NCBI GenBank assembly: GCA_018902765.1
Contig: JAHIQC010000416.1
Location: forward strand, 1-8,232
Reading direction: 5' to 3'
Source of the DNA: Actinomycetota bacterium
GTDB lineage: Bacteria; Actinomycetota; Coriobacteriia; Anaerosomatales; JAHIQC01
Length of the DNA stretch: 8,232 bases
Shown here: positions 1 to 4,644 of the stretch, piece by piece
Layout: each line of letters begins with the position of its first letter
How positions within the stretch are numbered: the first letter of the stretch is position 1
Position numbers and translations under genes: made by a program
The notes under the pieces: model-generated
Databases searched by the model: none
What the model saw: the letters and a program-made list of their open reading frames with translations, nothing else
Told to the model about the DNA's origin: nothing

Positions 1-72
1 CCAACAAGTAGCTGCCGCCCAATACCAAAGGGCCTAGTTCCACAGACGCATGCCCTGTTCTAACTGTCATAC

Positions 73-96
73 TGTACACTATGTACAAGTCGTACA
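73..96. promoter_or_regulatory. Putative operator of the Phd/YefM-like antitoxin (TGTAC half-sites)
   Basis: Two overlapping 15-bp inverted repeats lie just upstream of the antitoxin start. TGTAC-ACTAT-GTACA covers 73-87 and TGTAC-AAGTC-GTACA covers 82-96. They share the central TGTACA at 82-87, so half-sites recur about every 9-10 bp. YefM-family antitoxins are known to bind operator palindromes with a TGTACA core, which matches the gene that follows. The site lies 20-43 bases before the GTG start and includes -10-like sequences such as TACACT at 75-80, but I could not settle on one promoter. The repeats are seen directly; the autoregulatory role is inferred. Confidence 0.62.
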
Positions 97-102
97 TCAC
101 CA

Positions 103-108
103 GGGAGG
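103..108 (+). promoter_or_regulatory. Shine-Dalgarno site that sets the start of the Phd-like antitoxin
   Basis: GGGAGG at 103-108 is followed by 7 bases and then GTG at 116. The in-frame ATG at 50 has no such site, and its first 22 codons would run through the operator palindromes. The GTG is therefore the better start. Confidence 0.7.
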
Positions 109-115
109 CGATAAC

Positions 116-712
116 GTGGCTGACACACGGAGTGCAAAGTCCGTGAACGCGTTGGAAGCGGGGCTTGCTTCTGCCGATAGCGAGGACCAGGACTCTGCAG
201 GGCCTCGGGCCAGCTATCGGCTCACACCTCAACCGGTACTCATGGTGGCTGAAGCTCGAGCCAACTTCTCACGGCTCCTCTCGGACGTGGATGCAGGTCC
301 CGAGAACAGCGTGCTGGTTGGGCCGCGCGGCAAGCCGAGTATGGCCTGCGTGTCCTACACCCGGTTTGAACCGATTCTGAAGCACGGCAACAAGGCCGAG
401 AAGCTGGCATTCCTGGTCGTCGAGGAGCTACTACCGGACGCGCCTTTGCATCTCAGGGTGCCCGCAGTAAGGGAACTGAGCGTCCTCCCGATGGAGGATC
501 TGGAATTGCTGCTGCGCATCGACGTGCTTCCGCTCCGCGATACTGAAATGAGGGCCTTGCAGCAGCGAATGCGTCATCCAGAGGCACTCGAGCGACTCAC
601 CAAACGAGCAAACCTCGCAAAGGCCATCGCGGATGCCCGCGAATCGGGCTTCTATGATGTGATTGAAGACGCCTCCAGCGAAGTAGTTGATCGCGAAGGC
701 GCGTCGAAGTGA
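116..712 (+). CDS. Phd/YefM-family antitoxin with C-terminal extension
   Basis: This is a 198-residue protein whose central part (about residues 38-90) resembles the Phd/YefM antitoxin fold. It has the typical pattern of a helix with 'EARANFSRLLSDV', then short strands around 'VLVGPRGKPSMACVSYTRFE'. Such proteins bind their own promoter with the N-terminal domain and neutralise a toxin with the C-terminal part. The GTG start is chosen for its SD at 103-108. The first 35 residues are polar and probably disordered. Residues 95-198 are a charged, mostly helical extension, longer than in the usual 80-90-residue YefM or Phd; I do not recognise it as a known domain. The stop overlaps a possible GTG start (GTGA at 709-712). 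No Doc, YoeB, RelE or PIN toxin follows, so this may be an orphan antitoxin, a solitary regulator, or half of a pair with an unknown partner. The family call is fairly sure; the role is inferred. Confidence 0.72.
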   Translation: MADTRSAKSVNALEAGLASADSEDQDSAGPRASYRLTPQPVLMVAEARANFSRLLSDVDAGPENSVLVGPRGKPSMACVSYTRFEPILKHGNKAEKLAFLVVEELLPDAPLHLRVPAVRELSVLPMEDLELLLRIDVLPLRDTEMRALQQRMRHPEALERLTKRANLAKAIADARESGFYDVIEDASSEVVDREGASK

Positions 713-834
713 ACGCTGCTCTATTCCTGGTCGCGCGGGTGGAAGCGAGTGGGCTCGACAGCCTCGGATGGCTCCTCAAAGATGAAGGACCCTACGCGCA
801 GAGCGGATCGTGCCGGCTCTGTGCCGGAGGTTGA
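709..834 (+). CDS. Possible 41-residue ORF coupled to the antitoxin stop
   Basis: A GTG start at 709 shares GTGA with the antitoxin stop, an arrangement common in translationally coupled TA pairs. The frame reads 'MNAALFLVARVEASGLDSLG' and runs to TGA at 832-834, ending with two cysteines in 'CRLCAGG'. I do not recognise it, and it is shorter than known type II toxins. It could be a small real peptide, the N-terminal remnant of a lost toxin gene, or chance. The overlap is the only evidence in its favour, and no clear SD precedes it. Confidence 0.22.
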   Translation: MNAALFLVARVEASGLDSLGWLLKDEGPYAQSGSCRLCAGG

Positions 835-985
835 CCCCGCGATGGCGGAACGCGTACTTGGGAAACCGGTCGTCGTGTGCGACGACGGACGACACTATCG
901 CCGCGAGGTGACCAACGTGGGGCCGCGCCAGAAGTTGCTCGTAGGCCAGCCGCTCTCGCTCGAACCCGCAATCATTCAGCCGTGA
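782..985 (+). CDS. Uncertain small ORF, unknown function
   Basis: This open frame of 67 codons starts at ATG 782 and fills most of the space between the antitoxin and the convergent winged-helix gene. Its C-terminal half reads 'GKPVVVCDDGRHYRREVTNV', looks like an ordered strand-rich segment, and ends at TGA 983-985. A second in-frame ATG at 842 has GGAGG at 826-830, 11 bases upstream, giving a 47-residue product. I recognise no family. It overlaps the 709-834 frame in another phase, so at most one is likely to be translated as written, unless an ancestral gene here was broken by a frameshift. In a GC-rich genome an ORF of this size can arise by chance. Confidence 0.28.
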   Translation: MKDPTRRADRAGSVPEVDPAMAERVLGKPVVVCDDGRHYRREVTNVGPRQKLLVGQPLSLEPAIIQP

Positions 986-1020
986 CGCCAACAGCTAGGC
1001 GCGCTCCATCCCCAACCCGC

Positions 1021-2043
1021 CTACCGCGATAGGGATGTCAGCGCGTCTGCGAGCAGCCCCGCGAACTCCTCGGCGTGCTTGATTGCGGACTCACCGGGGT
1101 AGTTCCCCGGTTGTGGCCAATCGAGAGCGAGACCTTCGACTGGCATCCGGTCCGAGACCGCTTCAAGTCCGGCGCGCAGCCGCTTCGAAGCTGAATATGA
1201 AGTGGCCTCGCTCGCGGCTTCTGCGATCGAAGACCACAACAGGGCGATCAGATCGAAGGCGGCGATCCAGTCCACGTACTGGCCAGCGCCGGGAGTTGTG
1301 CCAATCGGTGCGGCGAGTCTGTACTGCACCGTTCTGCCTTCGGCCCATGCGATTGCCAGGCCGTCATTGGCCATCGCCGCAAGGTAGTCTGCCACCTGCT
1401 TTTGCCCATAGCCCGATCGCGCAGCAACCAGCCTCCCGTGGGCATGATCATGCGTCGAAAGATAGAGCAGTGCCTCGGCTCGAACGCCAAGTCCGACAAG
1501 CGTCCTTAGCCTCAGACGCGTCAGCGCCCGCGAGCGTACATTCGGCGGCACGGACATGCCGCGCAACTCGAGAGTGGGACGAGCCAGTCCCCTTGAGGCA
1601 AAGAACTCATCAACAACTCCGGGGACGGGCAAGGGCGTGCCGTCGACCCCGGTGAACAGCACGCGTGCTCCATAGGTGACCGCCTCCTCGCGTGCGACGA
1701 TCACGTCGGCCGTCCCACTCCACTTCTGCTCGGAGCCGTACACCCGCATGAACTCGACCACGGTGGCGGTCACTTTGGCGTCGTGAAAGTGAACTCCCCT
1801 GCTCATCCGCCTCAAGCGCGTCACGTCTAGCCGATCGGAGAAGCGAGTCAGCCAGTCGAGAACCTCGTCGAACAGTCTCGGGTCATACGTGCCGAACCGA
1901 GTCGTGGCAAGTAAGAGCGCCTCGGGGTCGATCACCGCCGCCTGGCTTCCGCGAGTCCCGGCGACACCGAGTTCAGTCCACTGCGCCCACAGAAGTCCGA
2001 GGACAGCGGAAAGCAGTCTACTCCTCGATACTGTCGAGGACAT
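1021..2043 (-). CDS. Winged-helix protein paired with a nucleotidyltransferase
   Basis: This 340-residue protein has an N-terminal helical segment containing 'YDPRLFDEVLDWL' (about 53-65), a middle segment, and a likely winged-helix DNA-binding domain at about 172-245, where 'GYGQKQVADYLAAMANDGL' looks like the recognition-helix part. A helical tail follows (about 257-340). Similar proteins commonly sit next to small nucleotidyltransferases of the DUF6036 type, as here; that is from memory and not searched. The start at 2043 is chosen because GGGGGT lies about 5 bases upstream, and it overlaps the end of the upstream gene by 26 bases, pointing to coupled translation. An ATG at 2073 would overlap more and lacks that support. 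By analogy with AbiE-type pairs it could be a DNA-binding repressor or antitoxin, but the sequence does not show which partner, if either, is toxic. Nothing looks truncated. The gene converges on the uncertain ORFs to its left. Confidence 0.62.
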   Translation of the reverse strand: MSSTVSRSRLLSAVLGLLWAQWTELGVAGTRGSQAAVIDPEALLLATTRFGTYDPRLFDEVLDWLTRFSDRLDVTRLRRMSRGVHFHDAKVTATVVEFMRVYGSEQKWSGTADVIVAREEAVTYGARVLFTGVDGTPLPVPGVVDEFFASRGLARPTLELRGMSVPPNVRSRALTRLRLRTLVGLGVRAEALLYLSTHDHAHGRLVAARSGYGQKQVADYLAAMANDGLAIAWAEGRTVQYRLAAPIGTTPGAGQYVDWIAAFDLIALLWSSIAEAASEATSYSASKRLRAGLEAVSDRMPVEGLALDWPQPGNYPGESAIKHAEEFAGLLADALTSLSR

Positions 2044-2620
2044 TGGGCACCCCCAGATACTCTGCCAACCCACGCAGCTGCGAACGGAAACCCTCAGACG
2101 GATCGTGCCGAATGACCCACCGCAGTGCGAATTCTATCTCCTGCTCAGTCGGCAGCAGCGCAACCAGGTCGATGGCGTGACGACCGCCGACGTCGGCGGC
2201 GGCGTAGGTCTTGAAGCAAATCTGGTCCACACGACTTGCGAAGTAGATCGTAAGGGCTGAGCCGTAAGCGGCGGGCGTGAGTCTTGACTCGAAACCGGAC
2301 GGCAAGCCCACGTCCATTAGGGAGGAGGGACCAACGTTGATCCACCATCTCTCGATACCGAACTGCCGCGCAACCTCGGATGCCGCCTTGATCACTGCGT
2401 CCGGCAATGCGCTCAGGGCGTGGACTTGAACACCGGCATCGGACTCCTCCAGCGAGGCGACCACATCGATATCCTTGGTGGGCCGGTCAACGAGGCCGAG
2501 TGCGCCCAGTGCCGCTCCGCCGATGACGCACAACCCTATGTGCGGCGACGCCGCACTCTCAAGCTCCACCCCAAGCGCATCGAGTAGCTCCTCGATGTTC
2601 CTGCCTGCCACCTCGGACAT
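2018..2620 (-). CDS. Small nucleotidyltransferase (DUF6036-like)
   Basis: This 200-residue protein has the nucleotidyltransferase signature: GG at residues 34-35 ('CVIGGAALGALG') followed by 'RPTKDIDVV' with metal-binding Asp50 and Asp52. The C-terminal half carries 'KTYAAADVGGRHAIDLVALL' and 'PTEQEIEFALRWVIRHD', as in the DUF6036 group and loosely like AbiEii/MenT toxins. Enzymes of this fold transfer a nucleotide to RNA, protein or small molecules; the target here is unknown. The start at ATG 2620 is preferred because GGAG stands 5 bases before it; ATG 2632 is in frame but lacks an SD, though it could serve a leaderless transcript. Its end overlaps the winged-helix gene, and it lies 67 bases after vapC on the same strand. 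A TAG-AAT type -10 and a palindrome lie directly upstream, so it may have its own promoter. The enzyme fold is well supported; a toxin role is inferred from pairing and company. Confidence 0.75.
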   Translation of the reverse strand: MSEVAGRNIEELLDALGVELESAASPHIGLCVIGGAALGALGLVDRPTKDIDVVASLEESDAGVQVHALSALPDAVIKAASEVARQFGIERWWINVGPSSLMDVGLPSGFESRLTPAAYGSALTIYFASRVDQICFKTYAAADVGGRHAIDLVALLPTEQEIEFALRWVIRHDPSEGFRSQLRGLAEYLGVPNVLDSIEE

Positions 2621-2630
2621 TGGGTCTCCC

Positions 2631-2652
2631 ATGACGTATTCTATATCGTCAT
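2631..2652. promoter_or_regulatory. Inverted repeat over the -10 region of the nucleotidyltransferase gene
   Basis: ATGACG at 2631-2636 and CGTCAT at 2647-2652 form perfect 6-bp arms around a 10-bp AT-rich centre. On the - strand the centre contains TAGAAT (2643-2638), a 5-of-6 match to the -10 consensus. I see no good -35 element. A dimeric regulator bound here would cover the -10 and could repress the nucleotidyltransferase/winged-helix pair. The winged-helix protein is the natural candidate, but that is inference. Confidence 0.48.
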
Positions 2653-2687
2653 TATGACTACTTACACGAAGTCGTCAAGCGGTCGCT

Positions 2688-3092
2688 CTACCCCACCACC
2701 TGCACGCCCTCGAACCGCGCATGCGCTCGCACATCCGCTGACCACAGCGTGGCGCCGATTCGCTCGGCCAGAGCTGGCGCAAGCGCATCGTAGAAGCTGC
2801 AGCCCAAAAGCCCGCACTGGTCAAACGCCGAGCGAGCGACAGTCGCGTCCAGTCCCACAACCGTCAGATCGAGCGCCGCGAGCAGCTCCCAGACCTGTCC
2901 CCCCAGTTCGGGGCCGCCTCGGCGAACGGCGACGGATACTACCTCGTGAATGAAGTGGGATGGCACCACGATGCGGATGCGAGCATCGCGGTGATCTGCC
3001 AGTAGCTGCATCGCCTGGTCGCGGCCGGCCTCAGGCTTGATCCATTTCACGCCTACCGATGAGTCGAGCACCACGAGCTCGCGCTCACTCAT
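2688..3092 (-). CDS. vapC: VapC-like PIN-domain RNase toxin
   Basis: This 134-residue PIN-domain protein is the usual VapC length. The acidic active-site pattern is visible: Asp10 in 'VVLDSSVGVKW', Glu50 in 'FIHEVVSVAVRR', Asp102 in 'SFYDALAPALAE' and Asp120 in 'LWSADVR'. These residues bind the metal ion that cuts RNA (often tRNA or rRNA in this family; the target here is unknown). The start at ATG 3092 overlaps the antitoxin gene by 8 bases, as is typical for coupled vapBC. Longer in-frame starts would run through the antitoxin gene and are rejected. All catalytic positions are present, so the toxin looks intact. It lies upstream of the nucleotidyltransferase on the same strand, with 67 bases between, so read-through is possible. 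Confidence 0.88.
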   Translation of the reverse strand: MSERELVVLDSSVGVKWIKPEAGRDQAMQLLADHRDARIRIVVPSHFIHEVVSVAVRRGGPELGGQVWELLAALDLTVVGLDATVARSAFDQCGLLGCSFYDALAPALAERIGATLWSADVRAHARFEGVQVVG

Positions 3093-3399
3093 CGTCGGCC
3101 ACCTCCGGACCGCGCGGCAAATCGCCCAAGGCGCCTTCACCGCGGATCTCACTGAGGTACTCGAGTCCGGAGTGCTCATCGTCACCCCACTGGGATGCAA
3201 CAACATCGAGGCCGGCGAGCGCATCATCGATGCGCGTACGTCGCTTCGCCTCGAACTGGGCGGATTTGCGCTCCACTACATACGTAGCGGTCGCCTCACG
3301 GATCATCGCGCTGCGGGTAAGCCCGCTCACGTCCGCGAGCGCATCCAGATCGCTCACGAGTTCCTCGGGAAGCGAGATTGAGAACTTCTCCACGGCCAT
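3085..3399 (-). CDS. vapB: VapB-like ribbon-helix-helix antitoxin
   Basis: The 104-residue protein begins with a ribbon-helix-helix (CopG-type) domain in residues 1-45: a strand 'EKFSISLPEEL' followed by two helices with 'LTRSAMIREATATYV'. The C-terminal part is acidic, ending 'EVADDE', which suits a flexible toxin-wrapping tail. It would bind and block the PIN toxin encoded directly downstream, and repress their shared promoter as a dimer. ATG 3399 has GAGGAG 6 bases upstream, a strong start. Three regularly spaced half-sites upstream fit autoregulation. The assignment to a VapB of RHH type is strong from the domain, the 8-base overlap and the partner. Confidence 0.85.
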   Translation of the reverse strand: MAVEKFSISLPEELVSDLDALADVSGLTRSAMIREATATYVVERKSAQFEAKRRTRIDDALAGLDVVASQWGDDEHSGLEYLSEIRGEGALGDLPRGPEVADDE

Positions 3400-3414
3400 A
3401 GCGGGCTCCTCGGC

Positions 3415-3448
3415 GGTCGTACTATTTGGTCGTACTCATGGTACGACC
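3415..3448. promoter_or_regulatory. Three-half-site operator upstream of vapBC
   Basis: The 8-bp word GGTCGTAC occurs at 3415-3422 and 3428-3435, and its reverse complement GTACGACC at 3441-3448. Each is separated from the next by exactly 5 bp, a 13-bp period. The last two form a perfect palindrome with an odd centre. The array starts 15 bases upstream of the vapB ATG, where RHH antitoxin dimers usually bind to autoregulate. The repeat is seen directly; binding by VapB or VapBC is inferred. I could not resolve the -10/-35 pair within it. Confidence 0.68.
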
Positions 3449-3477
3449 GTCCGCAGCGCGAGCGCAAGTATGGGTCC

Positions 3478-3492
3478 AGGGATTCGGTCCCT
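3478..3492 (-). other. Small hairpin at the end of msrA
   Basis: AGGGA at 3478-3482 and TCCCT at 3488-3492 can pair around a 5-base loop, overlapping the msrA stop codon. It is short and has no following T-run, so it is only a weak candidate for a 3' end structure. No better terminator is seen between msrA and the vapBC operator. Confidence 0.2.
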
Positions 3493-4153
3493 ACTCTGGT
3501 CGAGCCTTCGCCGCAGAATCGAACAGGCCCGGGGTGATGTGGCAGTACCCACCCGGGTTCTTCTCGAGATAGTCCTGGTGATACTCCTCGGCGGGGGTGT
3601 AGCTCTTGATGGGTTTGACCTCGACGGCGATCGGGTCGTCGTAGCTCTTCTGGAGCTTGGCGAGCGAGGCCTCGATGATCGCGCGGTCGGCAGGGTCGGT
3701 GTAGTAGACGCCGCTTCGGTAGTTGGAGCCCACGTCGTTGCCCTGGCGGTTCACGGTGGTGGGATCGATAGCCTTGTAGAAGAGGTCCAGCAGGAACGAA
3801 AGCGGCGCCACCTCGGGGTCGTACTCGACGCGCACCGTCTCGGTGTAGCCGGAGTTGCCAGTGGTCACGTCCTCATATGTGGGCGACTCGATGGTGCCGT
3901 TCGCGTAGCCTGACTCCGCGTCGGTAACGCCGTTGATCAGCGACATGTACTTCTCGACGCCCCAGAAGCAGCCGCCCGCTAGGTAGATGGTAGCCATGCC
4001 CTCACCTTCCGGTTCACGTATGGTCGTGGTCACCTCGACGCTGCGCTCGCTCGTATCGATAGTACCCGCCTGCGTGCAGCCCGAAAGCGGCAGCGCCACA
4101 AGCAGCACGGCTGCGATCAGCACGCGTGCAGACGGAGGATAGAAACGAGCCAT
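3491..4153 (-). CDS. msrA: Peptide methionine sulfoxide reductase MsrA, lipoprotein form
   Basis: MsrA reduces methionine-S-sulfoxide in oxidised proteins, normally with thioredoxin as electron donor. The catalytic motif is GCFWG with Cys62, and the resolving cysteine is probably Cys204 in 'KNPGGYC'. Family motifs 'PTYEDV', 'YRSGVYYTD' and 'EEYHQDYLEKNP' are all present, so the enzyme looks complete. Unlike the cytosolic form, it starts with a charged and hydrophobic signal segment (residues 1-25) and a lipobox LSGC with Cys26, so it is probably exported and lipid-anchored at the cell surface. About 27 linker residues then lead to 'ATIYLAGGCFWG', where cytosolic MsrA usually begins. ATG 4153 has AGAGG about 9 bases upstream. 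No MsrB is fused or adjacent, and the electron donor outside the membrane is not evident here. The gene diverges from the antitoxin at 4349. Confidence 0.93.
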   Translation of the reverse strand: MARFYPPSARVLIAAVLLVALPLSGCTQAGTIDTSERSVEVTTTIREPEGEGMATIYLAGGCFWGVEKYMSLINGVTDAESGYANGTIESPTYEDVTTGNSGYTETVRVEYDPEVAPLSFLLDLFYKAIDPTTVNRQGNDVGSNYRSGVYYTDPADRAIIEASLAKLQKSYDDPIAVEVKPIKSYTPAEEYHQDYLEKNPGGYCHITPGLFDSAAKARPE

Positions 4154-4250
4154 GGTTCCACGCCTCTCGTATCGGGTTCATGCCGATGAGAGCAAATGCC
4201 GTGCAAGGGTGAGGGCTCCCGCGGATGTGCGCTTCGATATCAACCGCTGA

Positions 4251-4334
4251 TGGCGGCGAGGTTTGACCAACTGTATCCTGTGGTATACAGACCGCGACAT
4301 CGCGAAAGCCAAAGAACTCGCTGCGGGACTGTGA
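4251..4334 (+). pseudogene. 3' remnant of a HI1419-type (RelE/HigB-like) toxin gene
   Basis: In the frame ending at TGA 4332-4334 the last codons read 'TDRDIAKAKELAAGL' (4287-4331). The HI1419-type addiction toxin family ends in a closely similar way, with a GDKSTQ-DKDI..AK..A.EL pattern, and is encoded directly upstream of HI1420-type antitoxins, exactly as here. The frame is closed by TGA at 4248-4250, and the sequence before the matching codons ('GLTNCILWY') no longer fits the toxin well, so the rest is missing. msrA lies upstream on the opposite strand. The match is to the family as I remember it, and it is short, so a database alignment would be needed to settle it. If correct, the module has lost its toxin and kept the antitoxin. 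Confidence 0.55.
4263..4290 (+). promoter_or_regulatory. Putative promoter and palindrome upstream of the HI1420-type antitoxin
   Basis: TTGACC at 4263-4268 resembles a -35, and TATACA at 4284-4289, preceded by TG at 4281-4282, resembles an extended -10, with a 15-bp spacer. CTGTAT at 4271-4276 and ATACAG at 4285-4290 are perfect inverted arms spanning the spacer and the -10, as an operator would. The site lies inside the toxin-gene remnant, so the antitoxin could be transcribed without a full toxin gene ahead of it. The spacer is short and the function is inferred. Confidence 0.42.
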
Positions 4335-4348
4335 AGGAGGCAATAGAC

Positions 4349-4639
4349 ATGGCACGCACCAAGACAAAGCCGTTCGATGCGGCCGACTATCTCAAGAGCG
4401 AAGACGATATGGTCGCCTATCTCGAGGCGGCACTCGAAGAGGATGACCCCCGCGTGGTGGCGGCCGCACTCGGCGACATCGCGCGCGCCAAGGGCATGAG
4501 CCAAGTGGCCCGTGATGCCGGTCTCGGCCGTGAGTCTCTCTACAAGGCTCTGTCGCCCGGAGGCAATCCCGAGTTCGGTACCGTGATGAAGGTGGTTCGA
4601 GCTCTCGGACTAAGCCTGCACGCCAGCCGCTGCGCGTAG
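4349..4639 (+). CDS. HI1420-type (HigA-like) addiction-module antitoxin
   Basis: This 96-residue helix-turn-helix protein matches the addiction-module antidote family typified by HI1420: an N-terminal 'KPFDAADYLKSEDDMVAYLE', then 'ALGDIARAKGMSQVARDAGL' and 'GRESLYKALSPGGNPEFGTV', which together form the Xre-type HTH (about residues 40-80). The start at ATG 4349 has AAGGAGG at 4334-4340 with 8-base spacing, one of the best SD sites in the window; the longer frame from 4196 is rejected. Such proteins neutralise a RelE/HigB-like toxin encoded just upstream and repress the operon. Here only a toxin 3' remnant is visible, so it may act as an orphan antitoxin or as a plain regulator. The antitoxin itself looks full length. 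Its stop is 5 bases from the convergent TDT gene stop. Confidence 0.85.
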   Translation: MARTKTKPFDAADYLKSEDDMVAYLEAALEEDDPRVVAAALGDIARAKGMSQVARDAGLGRESLYKALSPGGNPEFGTVMKVVRALGLSLHASRCA

Positions 4640-4644
4640 TCCCC

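Noticed and set aside
986..1020. Shared terminator between the convergent genes around 985 and 1021
   Set aside because: No stem with a T-run on either strand was found in this short gap.
1083..1655. 190-codon open frame on the + strand
   Set aside because: It is antisense to the winged-helix gene; the product is rich in Arg, Ser and Pro and resembles nothing.
3093..3227. N-terminal extension of VapC
   Set aside because: The PIN domain begins at 'ELVVLDSS' a few residues after ATG 3092; the extension is a shadow of vapB.
3059..3913. 284-codon open frame on the + strand
   Set aside because: It lies opposite vapB and msrA, whose products are clearly recognised, and its own translation is low in complexity with no family features. 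It is a GC-rich shadow.
4196..4348. N-terminal extension of the HI1420-type antitoxin
   Set aside because: The family begins close to 'KPFDAADYL', and the ATG at 4349 has an excellent SD. The upstream part covers the promoter-like region.
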